This document shows, one piece after another, positions 49,691 to 58,370 of a stretch of 64,000 nt of DNA. This DNA is from Pseudomonas graminis (GTDB taxonomy: Bacteria; Pseudomonadota; Gammaproteobacteria; Pseudomonadales; Pseudomonadaceae), in assembly GCF_004364335.1 (NCBI RefSeq), contig NZ_SOCR01000016.1:81000-144999 (forward strand). Reading direction: 5' to 3'. A program made the translations under genes and the position numbers. The notes below the pieces were generated by a model. That model did not search any database and was not told the origin of the DNA. It saw nothing but the letters and a program-made list of their open reading frames with translations. The stretch's first letter is position 1. The number at the start of each line of letters is the position of its first letter.

Positions 49691-50500
49691 CTATGCGCGC
49701 GCCGCCAACATCTTCAACCACTGCCCCGGCGGATAACCGAAGGTCTTCACGAAATGCCGTGTCATGTGGCTCTGGTCGGAGAACCCCGCCATCACCGATG
49801 CATCGCTCAGCGACACGCCCAGGGATATCGAATGGCGGACGAGGTCCAGCCGGCGCAGGGTCAGATAGCGGTAAGGCGTGGTGCCGAACAGCACGCGGAA
49901 ATCCCGGGACAGGCGCCAGCGATCGGTGTCGCTGGCCTGTTCCAGATCGGTCAGGCTGACGCCCTGTTCCAGACTGGCCATGAGCATTTCCCGCGCCCGT
50001 TGCGCGCCGGCGTAATTGACGGTCTGACGGCCCTTGCGCATACCGGCTGCCCCTTGCAGGGCGATGGCGAGGTCGTAGATCGCGTCGTCCAGTTCGAGAG
50101 GATCCAGCGCAGTGTTCAGGTCCGAAAGCAGCGCCTGGGTCGCCCTGAACAGGCGCGGATCACTGGACGCCCCGCCTTTGATGAACGGCAGCGGCTTGCC
50201 ACCGAGCACCTGCTGGATCATTGCTGGTTCCAGGTAGAACATCCGGTAGCGAAAGCCGTCTTCAGTCCCGGCGTGGCCGTCATGGGCTTCGTCGGGGTGC
50301 AGCACCATCGTCCGTCCCGGCAGGTTGTCGACCCGCTCCTTGCCGTACTGAAAGCTCTGCACCCCCGACATCGTGTGGCCGATGGCGTAAGTGTCGTGGC
50401 GGTGCATCTCGAAACCGTGCCCGTGAAAATACGCTTCGATCCGCTCGATCTGCGGCAGTGGCGCGGCACGCAGCACCCAGTCCCGCGCGGAATGGGTCAT
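49691..50500 (-). CDS. AraC-family transcriptional regulator
   Basis: The product is 269 residues from MTHSARDWVLRAAPLPQIER, with GGAGACGAAGA upstream; a Met 10 codons earlier has no ribosome-binding site. The N-terminal cupin-type arabinose-binding-like domain has HGFEMHRHDTYAIGHTMSGVQSF and MVLHPDEAHDGHAGTEDGFRYRM. The C-terminal AraC domain has VSLTDLEQASDTDRWRLSRDFR and VSLSDASVMAGFSDQSHMTRHFVKTFGYPPGQW. It is cytosolic. Target and effector are unknown. The gene lies 95 bases downstream of the alpha/beta-hydrolase gene on the same strand and could respond to that enzyme's substrate. Confidence 0.88.
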   Translation of the reverse strand: MTHSARDWVLRAAPLPQIERIEAYFHGHGFEMHRHDTYAIGHTMSGVQSFQYGKERVDNLPGRTMVLHPDEAHDGHAGTEDGFRYRMFYLEPAMIQQVLGGKPLPFIKGGASSDPRLFRATQALLSDLNTALDPLELDDAIYDLAIALQGAAGMRKGRQTVNYAGAQRAREMLMASLEQGVSLTDLEQASDTDRWRLSRDFRVLFGTTPYRYLTLRRLDLVRHSISLGVSLSDASVMAGFSDQSHMTRHFVKTFGYPPGQWLKMLAARA

Positions 50501-50595
50501 GTGAGCGTCTTCGTCTCCATGTGAGTCCATCGGCAGCGCTCGCGGCAGTTGGCGGCAGGAGCATTGAAAGACACCGGCCGCCGTCGTGAAAAAGG

Positions 50596-51549
50596 CTAAC
50601 CGGGTTGTTTGAGCAACGCCGCCGATGCGTTGGACGCATGCACCGCCGGTGGCTTCTCGCTGAGCAGATTCTGGATCGCCTGGCCGTACGCCTCGCGTCC
50701 AAGATTCATGCTGTTGTTGTGGTTGCCGCCCGGCACCATCAGCAGATTCTTCGGCTCCTGCGCGGCCTCGAACAGCGCTTCGCTGAACTGCGGCGCGACG
50801 AACTGATCCGCCGTGCCATGCACGATCAGCACCGGCATGTGCACGTCGGCGATCTTGTCGATGGAGTCGAATTTCTGCGAGATCAGCCAGCGCACCGGCA
50901 ACGAGGTGCGTTTGCTGGCGACGGAGGACGCGACGTCGGCGAGGTTGGTGAAGGTCGATTCGATGATCAGGCCGCGCGCCTGAATCGGCCCGTCGCCTTT
51001 TTGCGCATCCCGGCCCAGTTCGGCGGCGAGGTCGACCGCCACGGCGCCACCCAGCGAATGCCCATAGATCAGGCGCTTTTGCGGGTCGGGTTGAATCTGC
51101 TTCAGGCGTTCCCAGGCGATGCGCGCGTCTTCGTAGACCGACGCTTCCGACGGCAACTGGCCCTTGCTCTGGCCGAAACCGCGGTAGTCGATGGCGAGGA
51201 TGGAAAACCCGAGGGCGCGCAGTTGTTCGATGCGAAACAACTGGCCGGTGAGGTTCCAGCGCGCGCCATGCAGATAAAGGATGGCCGGGGCGTCCTTCTT
51301 GTCCGAAGGCCACCACCAGGCATGGATGTTCTGCCCCAGGCCGAACGACGGCCCCTTGAGCTCAAGCTCCTGCACGTCGGACGGCAGGCCCTGGTACCAG
51401 CTCGCCGTGCCGGGATCGATCATGAAGACCAGCTCCCGCTCTTTGTGCTGCAACGCTGCGCAACCGACCGGCAGACCGACGACGATCAGCACCATACACA
51501 GCCAGAAAAACCAGCGGGCCTTGAGCCGCGCCAGGGAGAATGTTCGCAT
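50596..51549 (-). CDS. Alpha/beta hydrolase with N-terminal membrane anchor
   Basis: The product is 317 residues from MRTFSLARLKARWFFWLCMV. Residues about 13-32 form a hydrophobic helix ending LPVGCAAL, which could be an uncleaved anchor or an imperfect lipobox. The hydrolase fold carries the nucleophile Ser in IYGHSLGGAVAVDL, the acid in VLIVHGTADQFVAP and the His in VPGGNHNNSMNLG. The oxyanion region is LYLHGARWNLTGQ. It is a probable periplasm-facing serine esterase or peptidase of the BEM46/YtpA type, with unknown substrate. Longer reading upstream to 51807 overlaps non-coding sequence and is not supported. Confidence 0.85.
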   Translation of the reverse strand: MRTFSLARLKARWFFWLCMVLIVVGLPVGCAALQHKERELVFMIDPGTASWYQGLPSDVQELELKGPSFGLGQNIHAWWWPSDKKDAPAILYLHGARWNLTGQLFRIEQLRALGFSILAIDYRGFGQSKGQLPSEASVYEDARIAWERLKQIQPDPQKRLIYGHSLGGAVAVDLAAELGRDAQKGDGPIQARGLIIESTFTNLADVASSVASKRTSLPVRWLISQKFDSIDKIADVHMPVLIVHGTADQFVAPQFSEALFEAAQEPKNLLMVPGGNHNNSMNLGREAYGQAIQNLLSEKPPAVHASNASAALLKQPG

Positions 51550-51724
51550 TGAAAAAGGTGTCCGGTGCAGAGGTGAGTGCACCGGCAGTTTGCCACTCAT
51601 TGGCGGGGCGGGTCCTGCTCTTTTCGGCGAAAGGCTTCTGTCGCGAGCCTCTGTCGAAAGGCCCAGACCAACCGGGAAAGATGCCGCGCCGGGGGCAGCA
51701 CCGAACCCTGCCTGGGCTACAGAA

Positions 51725-52405
51725 TCAGTAACCCGAGCCCGAAGCCGCCGCGCCACTGACGATGGCGATACCGGAGCTGGTGCCCAGTCGCGTTGCGCCA
51801 GCCTCAATCATCGCCACCGCCGTCGCATAATCACGCACGCCGCCGGACGCTTTCACGCCAACGCCCTGCCCCACGACCTTGCGCATCAGGGCGACGTCTT
51901 CCAGGGTCGCGCCGCTGCGGCTGAAGCCGGTGGAGGTCTTGACGAAGGCGACGTTGAGGTCACGGCAGATCTCGGCGGCGCGGGTTTTCTGCGCGTCGTC
52001 CAGCAGGCAGGTCTCGAAGATGACCTTTAGCGGCACCGCGCCACAGGCGCCCTCAACGGCGGCGATGTCGTCCCGCACTTCGTCGAACAATCCGTCCTTC
52101 AGCCAGCCGATGTTCAGGACCATGTCGATCTCGCCCGCGCCGGCGGCGATGGCCTGCTTCGCCTCAAACGCCTTGGTGTCGCTCAACCCGGCTCCCAGTG
52201 GAAAGCCGACCACGGCGCAGACCTTGACGGCCTGCCCTTCAAGCAACGAGGCGGCATAGGGCACCTGGCCAGAATTCACGCACACCGAATAGAATCCGTG
52301 CTCCTGAGCTTCGCGGCACAGGGTTGCGATCTGCTCGCGGCTGGCGTCGGCGGCCAGCAAGGTGTGGTCGATGTACTGGGCGAGTGCTGCGGGTTCGATC
52401 TTCAT
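51725..52405 (-). CDS. deoC: Deoxyribose-phosphate aldolase
   Basis: The product is 226 residues from MKIEPAALAQYIDHTLLAAD. The Schiff-base lysine lies in NVAFVKTSTGF and the second active lysine in VGVKASGGVRDY; PLKVIFETCLL and KVCAVVGFPLGAG complete the class I aldolase barrel. It splits 2-deoxyribose 5-phosphate into acetaldehyde and glyceraldehyde 3-phosphate. It is divergent from deoR, with a TGTT-N8-AACA operator in the 130-bp gap. It supplies the last step for the deoK-deoP-deoX operon at 53.5-57 kb. Confidence 0.95.
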   Translation of the reverse strand: MKIEPAALAQYIDHTLLAADASREQIATLCREAQEHGFYSVCVNSGQVPYAASLLEGQAVKVCAVVGFPLGAGLSDTKAFEAKQAIAAGAGEIDMVLNIGWLKDGLFDEVRDDIAAVEGACGAVPLKVIFETCLLDDAQKTRAAEICRDLNVAFVKTSTGFSRSGATLEDVALMRKVVGQGVGVKASGGVRDYATAVAMIEAGATRLGTSSGIAIVSGAAASGSGY

Positions 52406-52479
52406 GGCCAATCGTTTCCTGATAGTGAGGCGGTAACCGGCGACACGCTTTAAGCTTCATGCCTGAGCGCATCATTTTA

Positions 52480-52495
52480 TGTTGTAAATATAACA
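52480..52495. promoter_or_regulatory. Putative DeoR operator, deoC/deoR copy
   Basis: TGTTGTAAATATAACA is a near-perfect 16-bp inverted repeat in the deoC-deoR divergent region. It shares the TGTT...TAACA arms with TGTTATTTAAATAACA upstream of deoK at 57007-57022. An extra half-site TGTTAT follows at 52501. Confidence 0.65.
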
Positions 52496-52535
52496 ATGAA
52501 TGTTATTTTTTTACCACATCCATTCGACAATCGGA

Positions 52536-53306
52536 ATGCCCGTGGACAGTAAAAAATCCGACCGTATCAAGCTGATCCAGCAAGCCCTGCAAGATCAGAA
52601 GGCCATTCACCTGAAGGAAATGGCCGCCCTGCTGGACGTTTCGGAGATGACCCTGCGCCGGGACCTGACCCGGCACCCCGACAAATTCCATCTGTTGGGC
52701 GGGCACATCACCCTGGCCTTTGATCCGTCCGAGGCGAGTGATTACAAGGTCACCGAGCAAGACACCCGCCACGTCGAGGAAAAGCGCCGGATCGGCAAGC
52801 TCGCCGCCGCGTTCATTCAGCCCGGCGACACGGTGTTTTTCGACTGCGGCACGACGGTCCCATTCGTCATCGACTTTATCCCGGACGAGCTGGAATTCAC
52901 CGCCGTGTGCAACTCCCTCAACGTCCTGCTCAAGCTGCAGCAGAAACCCAACTGTTCCATCGTGCTGTGCGGCGGCACCTTTCACCGCAAGAATCAGGTG
53001 TTCGAACACCACAGCGAAGCGAGCATTCTGGATGGCATCCGCCTGACCTGGGCGTTCGTGTCCGCAGCCGGGGTCAGCGACGAGCTGGGCGTGACTTGCT
53101 TCAACTTCAACGAAGTGGAGGTGAAGCAAAAGGTCCTGCGCCAGGCCCGGCACTGCATGTTGCTGGCCGATCATTCCAAATTTGATGCCGTGCGCACGGC
53201 GCATTTCGCGACGTTGCAGGACTTTCATGTGGTGGTCAGCGACAAGAAGCTGCCGAAGGCGTATCGGGATTTGATTGAGGGTTATGGGGCGCGTTGGGTG
53301 GTTTAG
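52536..53306 (+). CDS. deoR: DeoR-family repressor of deoxyribose genes
   Basis: The product is 256 residues from MPVDSKKSDRIKLIQQALQD at 52536; an ATG 12 codons earlier would put the start inside the operator region and encodes an odd MLFFYH sequence. Residues about 8-60 are the DeoR helix-turn-helix (AIHLKEMAALLDVSEMTLRRDLTRHP). Residues about 85-240 form the DeoRC sugar-phosphate sensor (FFDCGTTVPFVIDFIPDELEF, LLADHSKFDAVRTAHFATL). It lies beside deoC and near deoXPK. Deoxyribose 5-phosphate is the known inducer of such DeoR proteins. Confidence 0.88.
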   Translation: MPVDSKKSDRIKLIQQALQDQKAIHLKEMAALLDVSEMTLRRDLTRHPDKFHLLGGHITLAFDPSEASDYKVTEQDTRHVEEKRRIGKLAAAFIQPGDTVFFDCGTTVPFVIDFIPDELEFTAVCNSLNVLLKLQQKPNCSIVLCGGTFHRKNQVFEHHSEASILDGIRLTWAFVSAAGVSDELGVTCFNFNEVEVKQKVLRQARHCMLLADHSKFDAVRTAHFATLQDFHVVVSDKKLPKAYRDLIEGYGARWVV

Positions 53307-53341
53307 GCAAGACGCCGCCTTGTTTTGGCGAGCGCCGATTC

Positions 53342-53457
53342 CGTAGGAGCCGCCGGGGTGGCGCTCAACCTTGCTGGCGAACGCGACCTGTCTGTCAGCG
53401 AATTCGCAACTGACCCACCGCGTTCGCCACTGTCGTAACCTCCAGCAGCTCCTACAG
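53342..53457. repeat. Degenerate REP elements
   Basis: CGTAGGAGCCGCCGGGGTGG and a decayed inverse ending CCAGCAGCTCCTACAG lie between the convergent deoR and deoX genes. Both half-sites carry changes, including GGTGGCGCTC in place of the usual core. Confidence 0.7.
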
Positions 53458-53540
53458 GGACTGCGTACAGACCCTGCATTTGGGCAGCAGCTCCAACAGT
53501 GACGGCGCACCCGCTCGACATTTGGTCGACAAAGAGGCCG

Positions 53541-54626
53541 TCAGCGTTTCAGATCGCTTTCCAGCTTCTGCACTTCCTCAGCCCCCAGATACCCCGTCGT
53601 CACGCTGAACGACGCGCTCTCCCCCACGCCCAACAAACGCACATTGCCTTTGGCCTTTTCCGCCAGATACCCCTCGGGCTCACAGGTCGCCGGCAGCACA
53701 AACGCCGCCACCTGCTGATCTGCGTTGTGCAAAATCCACCTCGCCCCATGATCGAACTGCGCAGGCTGATAACGCGTGTAGAACGCCGGGCCTTCAGGGT
53801 GCTTGAGCAGGAAATGCGCATGGCCCTGGGCGTCCGCCTGCACGCCGTCGAAGAAGCAGACGATCTCCGGATCGTACAGCTCAGGCGTGCTCAGGGTTTC
53901 CAGTCGCGAAGGGTCTTCTGTCAGTTCGGCCATGTACGTCGACCACGCCGGGGTCGGCTTGACGTGGGCCGGCACACTGCTGCGGACCCGCGTACCCGCC
54001 ATGCCCAATGGCTCGACGAAACGTCCGCCGTCGACGTAGGCGTAATTCATGTGGGCCATGTACATCAGCTCCATCGGCTTGCCGGCCAGGTTGCGCACGT
54101 CCATGCCGATGTCGAACAGCGCAGAGCCCCGGCGCAAGGTCACGCTGGGCCTGGCGCGGTAGTGGTCGCCGAAGCCCATCACGTATTCGTACTCACCGCC
54201 GATGCGCAGAAACGCGCCGCCACTGTCCTCGCCGATTTCCAGCCAGGCACTGTCCATCGGCGCGCAGGGCATTTCGCCATGCAGCGGGTGATCGTCTTCC
54301 GGCGTCGGGCAGCCGCTGCGCAAAAGGCCGCTGTGGAACATGAAACAGCCATAGGTGCCGATGACTGTCGGGCTCGGGCGCGGTTGTTCGAACATGTTGC
54401 GCATGGTCAGGTCGCAGCCATCGAACACCGCTGACCAGACCATTTGCCCCTGATAAGGCAGCACCACGACCCGGCCGCGATCATTTTCCAGCGCCAGGGC
54501 TTTCACGCCGCTGGGATAGGTCCAGGCCAGCACGCGGAAGTCAGCGGATGACAGCAAGGTCTTTTCATCGCCGCTGAACAGCTCCGGGTACAGCGCAATC
54601 GTGGTGCGCTTTTCGCTCGCTATCAT
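53541..54626 (-). CDS. deoX: DeoX-like aldose 1-epimerase-family protein (DUF4432)
   Basis: The product is 361 residues. Its ATG overlaps the deoP stop by four bases (ATGA). It has the galactose-mutarotase-like beta-sandwich pattern of DUF4432: LPYQGQMVWSAVFDGCDLTM, LHGEMPCAPMDSAWLEI, MELMYMAHMNYAYVDGGRF and QPAQFDHGARWILHNADQQV. In Salmonella deoX, beside deoP and deoK, is described as a putative deoxyribose mutarotase, and the gene order is comparable here. The function is therefore inferred from context. No signal peptide, so cytosolic. Confidence 0.8.
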   Translation of the reverse strand: MIASEKRTTIALYPELFSGDEKTLLSSADFRVLAWTYPSGVKALALENDRGRVVVLPYQGQMVWSAVFDGCDLTMRNMFEQPRPSPTVIGTYGCFMFHSGLLRSGCPTPEDDHPLHGEMPCAPMDSAWLEIGEDSGGAFLRIGGEYEYVMGFGDHYRARPSVTLRRGSALFDIGMDVRNLAGKPMELMYMAHMNYAYVDGGRFVEPLGMAGTRVRSSVPAHVKPTPAWSTYMAELTEDPSRLETLSTPELYDPEIVCFFDGVQADAQGHAHFLLKHPEGPAFYTRYQPAQFDHGARWILHNADQQVAAFVLPATCEPEGYLAEKAKGNVRLLGVGESASFSVTTGYLGAEEVQKLESDLKR

Positions 54627-55954
54627 GATGCCGTCACCGCACCTACCGGTGCCTGGGCCGGCAGCGGATCACGCATGCACTTGATGGCATACGCGACGAT
54701 CGCCACGAAACACAGCAGCGGCACGGTGTAGGCAATCTGCATGTTTCCGCCGGTGGCGTCGGAGAGCAGGCCCTGGAAGATTGGCATCACGCCGCCGCCC
54801 ACAATACTCATCACCAGCAGCGAACCGCCGACGCCAGTGTCCTCACCCAGACCGTCGATGGTCAGGCCATAAATGGTCGGCCAGCACGGACCCAGGAAAA
54901 TACTCACACCCACCGCCGCATACACCGCGCTGATGTTCGGCACCAGAATCGTGTAGGCCAGCAGCACAATGGCCAGCACGCCGTAGATCGCCAGCACCTT
55001 GGCCGGGGACATTTTGCGCATCAGCAGGTTGGCGACCATCTTGCCGACGAAGTAGGCGGCGAAGGTGGTCAGCAGGAACCACGAGGCGCTGCGTTCGTTC
55101 ATCCCGCCCATCTGCATGGCCAAACGAATGGTGAAACTCCACACGCCCACTTGCGCGCCCACGTACAGAAACTGCGCCAGCACGCCGAAGGTGAAGCGCG
55201 GGTTGCGCCACAGACGCGACAGGCTCTGGCCGATGCTGCTCGATTTGACGTTGGCCGTGACCTTGCCCTTGCACGCCGGAAACTTGGTGAACGCGATCAA
55301 CACGAACATCAGGACCAGCACCGCGATCATCCATTTGTACGGCAGCAGCGTGGACTGAATCATCTGCAATTGCTGGACGGCGGCTTCCGAGGCGCTCATC
55401 TGCGTCAACTGCTCGCGGGTGGCGTCGGTGTCCTTGAACATCACGAAGCTGCCGACGTACACGCCGGTCATCGCGCCGAACGGGTGGAAGGTCTGGGAAA
55501 TGTTCAGGCGACGGGTGCCGGTTTCACGCGGGCCCATCAGCGTCGAGTAGGTGTTGCAGGCGGTTTCGAGGAAAGCCAGGCCGGCCGCGATGACGAACAG
55601 CGCCATCAGGAACATGCCGTATTTGGCCATCGACGCTGCCGGGAAGAACAACGAGCAGCCCGCCATGTACAACACCAGACCGATGAGGATGGTGGTCTTG
55701 TAGCTGAAACGTCTGACGACCATCGCCGCCGGAATCGCCACGAAGAAGTAACCGAGGTAGAACGCCGACTGCACGAAGGAGGTCTGCACATCGCTGAGCA
55801 GGAAGGCTTTCTTGAAGTGCGCGATGAGCACGTCGTTCATGCTCGCGGCCGCCGCCCACAGTGCGAAGCAGCAGCACAGCAGGAGGAAGGCGAACCATGG
55901 CGTGCGGTTCAGGTAGAACCCGTCCGGTGATTGTTGGAGCGCGGGCTTTGTCAT
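54623..55954 (-). CDS. deoP: FucP-type MFS permease, probably for deoxyribose
   Basis: The product is 443 residues with 12 expected helices. It has the FucP-family pattern FALWAAAASMNDVLIAHFKKAF, YLGYFFVAIPAAMVVRRFSY, AAGLAFLETACNTYSTLMGP and LNISQTFHPFGAMTGVYVGS. The start codon is preceded by GGAG and by AACAACAA that includes the A of ATG, an Hfq/Crc-type site. It lies 68 bases after deoK and overlaps deoX, so deoK-deoP-deoX form one operon. Deoxyribose uptake is inferred from neighbours; the fold alone would allow fucose or other sugars. Confidence 0.85.
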   Translation of the reverse strand: MTKPALQQSPDGFYLNRTPWFAFLLLCCCFALWAAAASMNDVLIAHFKKAFLLSDVQTSFVQSAFYLGYFFVAIPAAMVVRRFSYKTTILIGLVLYMAGCSLFFPAASMAKYGMFLMALFVIAAGLAFLETACNTYSTLMGPRETGTRRLNISQTFHPFGAMTGVYVGSFVMFKDTDATREQLTQMSASEAAVQQLQMIQSTLLPYKWMIAVLVLMFVLIAFTKFPACKGKVTANVKSSSIGQSLSRLWRNPRFTFGVLAQFLYVGAQVGVWSFTIRLAMQMGGMNERSASWFLLTTFAAYFVGKMVANLLMRKMSPAKVLAIYGVLAIVLLAYTILVPNISAVYAAVGVSIFLGPCWPTIYGLTIDGLGEDTGVGGSLLVMSIVGGGVMPIFQGLLSDATGGNMQIAYTVPLLCFVAIVAYAIKCMRDPLPAQAPVGAVTAS

Positions 55955-55961
55955 TGTTGTT
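55954..55961 (-). promoter_or_regulatory. A-rich Hfq/Crc-type motif at the deoP start
   Basis: The minus strand reads AACAACAA between the GGAG and the ATG of deoP, an exact AANAANAA unit placed where Hfq/Crc would block ribosome binding. Confidence 0.5.
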
Positions 55962-56022
55962 CTCCGGGAAGTACAGGAAATACCCCGGCCCGCCGATCAG
56001 CTGATCGGCAGGGCGCGGCGGC

Positions 56023-56943
56023 TCAAAGGGTGTCGAGAAAGTGGCTGAACGCGGCAGCGTCCGGGTAGGAACTCTGGGTGCCGAGGCCGGTGACCGAGCA
56101 GGCGGAATAGGCCACCGCACGGGTCATGGCGTTGCGCATGTCGCCGTCTTCGCTCCAATGGCGGGCAAAACAACCGATGAACGCGTCGCCTGCGCCGGTG
56201 GTGTCGCGGGCATCGACCTTGATGCCTTCAACACGAAATTCGCCTTCTTCGCCGACATACAGCGCGCCCTTTTCACCCAGGGTGACGATGACGTGACGAA
56301 TGCCGTCCTGCACCAATTGCAGGGCGGCCGCGCGGGCCGAATCCACCGAGTCGATAACCCGCCCGGTGACCAGCGCCAATTCGGTTTCGTTGGGGATGAA
56401 AAAGTCCAGCTGCGACAGGTGCTCGCGGCTCAAGCCTTTGACGGCAGGCGCAGGATTGAGCAGGACCGGAATACCGTTGGCCTTGGCGAATTCGATGGCG
56501 TAGTAGACCGTCTCCAGCTCGATTTCCAGCTGCAGCACAATCAGTTTGCAATCGCGCAACGCGGCCTGGGCAGCGTCGATGTCCGCAGGTTTCAGGTGCG
56601 CATTGGCGCCTTTGACGATGAGGATGCTGTTGTGGGAATCGCTCTGCACGAAGATCGGCGCGACGCCGCTTGAAACACCGGCGACGCGCTGGACGAACTG
56701 GGTATCGATGCCATAACGCTGGAAATTGGCCAGGGTGTTGTCGGCGAACATGTCGTCGCCGACTTTGCTCAGCATCAACACGTCAGCGCCCAGCTTGGCC
56801 GCCGCAACGGCCTGATTGGCGCCCTTGCCGCCGCAGCCCATGGCGAAATTCGGTGCTTCGAGGGTCTCGCCCTGCGCCGGCATCCGGTCGATATAGGTGA
56901 TCAAATCCACCATGTTGCTGCCGATGACCGCGATCTTGTTCAT
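56023..56943 (-). CDS. deoK: Deoxyribokinase (ribokinase family)
   Basis: The product is 306 residues from MNKIAVIGSNMVDLITYIDR; a GTG seven codons earlier is possible. PfkB signatures are GCGGKGANQAVAAAKLGA and DTTGAGDAFIGCFA with the catalytic Asp. Where ribokinases have Asn in GSINAD, this protein has Met11 in GSNMVD. In Salmonella Typhi deoxyribokinase a Met at this position is reported to determine preference for 2-deoxyribose, so deoxyribose is the likely substrate. It makes deoxyribose 5-phosphate for DeoC. It is first gene of deoK-deoP-deoX, with an operator 64 bases upstream. Confidence 0.88.
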   Translation of the reverse strand: MNKIAVIGSNMVDLITYIDRMPAQGETLEAPNFAMGCGGKGANQAVAAAKLGADVLMLSKVGDDMFADNTLANFQRYGIDTQFVQRVAGVSSGVAPIFVQSDSHNSILIVKGANAHLKPADIDAAQAALRDCKLIVLQLEIELETVYYAIEFAKANGIPVLLNPAPAVKGLSREHLSQLDFFIPNETELALVTGRVIDSVDSARAAALQLVQDGIRHVIVTLGEKGALYVGEEGEFRVEGIKVDARDTTGAGDAFIGCFARHWSEDGDMRNAMTRAVAYSACSVTGLGTQSSYPDAAAFSHFLDTL

Positions 56944-57006
56944 GTGTGTGAGTACCTTGTTCACGCGCTGGGCCCGAAGAATGAGCCGCCGTCGCGGTTT
57001 TATTTT

Positions 57007-57022
57007 TGTTATTTAAATAACA
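57007..57022. promoter_or_regulatory. Putative DeoR operator, deoK copy
   Basis: TGTTATTTAAATAACA is a perfect 16-bp palindrome 64 bases upstream of the deoK start. It resembles the deoC/deoR site at 52480 (12 of 16 identical) and the TGTTA...TAACA form of enterobacterial DeoR operators. Confidence 0.7.
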
Positions 57023-57273
57023 TTTTGTGTGACTATTCAACCTATTTCTTCGGAGCAAGACATGCGGTTTGTTGTCTTGGTCAGAAAGCACTACCCGAAC
57101 GCCTGTGGTAAGCACTGAGGCAGAGGGATTGCAGCCACCGGTCGTACAGACCACGGATTCGCGCAAACGTTTGCGATGAGGGAATTTATTGCGGGGCAAA
57201 GGGCGTGAGTGGAGCGGACGTGCCAAGGAATCTGCTGAGTAGAGGTTGCGTATTTTGCTGCCGCTTCGCGACA

Positions 57274-57380
57274 GATCGCGGGCAAGCGCGCTCCTACACA
57301 GAGCGCGATAAGCGAGGCAAGCGATGGCGTGGCGTTAGATTCTGGCCGAAGGCCGTAGGAGCGCGCTTGCCCGCGAAAGC
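57274..57380. repeat. REP pair upstream of deoK
   Basis: GATCGCGGGCAAGCGCGCTC (57274) and its inverse GTAGGAGCGCGCTTGCCCGC (57355) lie in the 397-bp gap between the deoK operator and the DUF979 gene. Apart from these and the operator I see nothing in the gap. Confidence 0.9.
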
Positions 57381-57419
57381 ATCCGTGCAAGCGCTGCAAT
57401 TGCATCAGGAAATGGGCAA

Positions 57420-58370
57420 CTACATCAGGAAATACAGCAGCAGAATGTTCGCCACCAGCATCGCTAGCGCGGTGGGGATTTGCGCTTTGATCACGGCGTA
57501 CTTGTCGGGCAATTCCAGCAACGCTGCGGGAATCAGGTTGTAGTTCGCCGCCATCGGCGTCATCAGCGTGCCGCAGTAGCCCGAGAACATGCCAATGGCG
57601 GCCATGACCGCCGGATTGGCGCCGTACATGCCCACCAGCACCGGCACCCCGATGCCGCCGGTCATCACCGGAAACGCCGCGAAACCGTTGCCCATGACGA
57701 TGGTGAACAGCGCCATGCCCAGCACATACACCATCACCGCGACGAGGCGAAAATCCAGGTTGATGTAGGCCGTCGCCAGGTGCGCCACGGCCTTGCCGAC
57801 GCCCGCGTCGTTGAACACCAGGCCGAGCATCGCCAGCATCTGCGGCAGCACCAGCGCCCAACCCAACGCTTCGGTCAGGCGCCGCGATTCGCGCATGGCC
57901 TGCACCGGCGTGTCGCGGGTAAGCCAGCAGGCCAGGGCCAGCGCCACCAGACTGCCAATGCCCAGGGACACGAACGTGCTGTTGGCCGGGTCCAGCAGAA
58001 AGACATCGCCAAACTTGATGTTCTTCAGCAGCACCGCACCGATTACCGTCACCAGAGGAATCGCCAGCGCCGGAATGAACAGCTTGTTCTTCAAGCGCCC
58101 TGCACTCTCCCGCCGAGCCCGGTCGTTGAGGTTTTCGTGCTGGCCGAAACCCACACCGCCGAACCCGGCGATCACTGCCATGACGATCACGCCGACGCCC
58201 ACCCAGACGGGTGGCAGCTTCTCACCCACCAGAAACGCGATGGCGAACAATCCCCAGAACATTCCCGTGGTCCAGCGCTTGGGATTGCTCCGATCGGTCG
58301 CGGTCATGAATGCCGTGATCGCCAGAATCACGCCTGCCAGCCAGTACAAGTATTGAATGGAAATAATCAT
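57420..58370 (-). CDS. DUF979 subunit of a putative 5-oxoproline transporter
   Basis: The product is 316 residues with about nine hydrophobic segments (MIISIQYLYWLAGVILAITAF; RTWTTGMFWGLFAIAFLVGEK-like region; TVIGAVLLKNIKFGDVFLLDP; IVMGNGFAAFPVMTGGIGVP; GMFSGYCGTLMTPMAANYNL). The pattern GNGFAAFPVMTGGIGVP and GYCGTLMTPMAANYN marks DUF979. The ATG overlaps the DUF969 stop by four bases. The pair is currently annotated in databases, as I recall, as a two-component 5-oxoproline transporter; no pxpABC oxoprolinase genes are adjacent here, so the substrate is open. Confidence 0.85.
   Translation of the reverse strand: MIISIQYLYWLAGVILAITAFMTATDRSNPKRWTTGMFWGLFAIAFLVGEKLPPVWVGVGVIVMAVIAGFGGVGFGQHENLNDRARRESAGRLKNKLFIPALAIPLVTVIGAVLLKNIKFGDVFLLDPANSTFVSLGIGSLVALALACWLTRDTPVQAMRESRRLTEALGWALVLPQMLAMLGLVFNDAGVGKAVAHLATAYINLDFRLVAVMVYVLGMALFTIVMGNGFAAFPVMTGGIGVPVLVGMYGANPAVMAAIGMFSGYCGTLMTPMAANYNLIPAALLELPDKYAVIKAQIPTALAMLVANILLLYFLM

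Noticed and set aside
49691..51316. 541-codon minus-strand frame joining the hydrolase region to the AraC regulator
   Set aside because: Its first half reads the alpha/beta-hydrolase gene out of frame. Only the part from 50500 matches the AraC family and has a ribosome-binding site.
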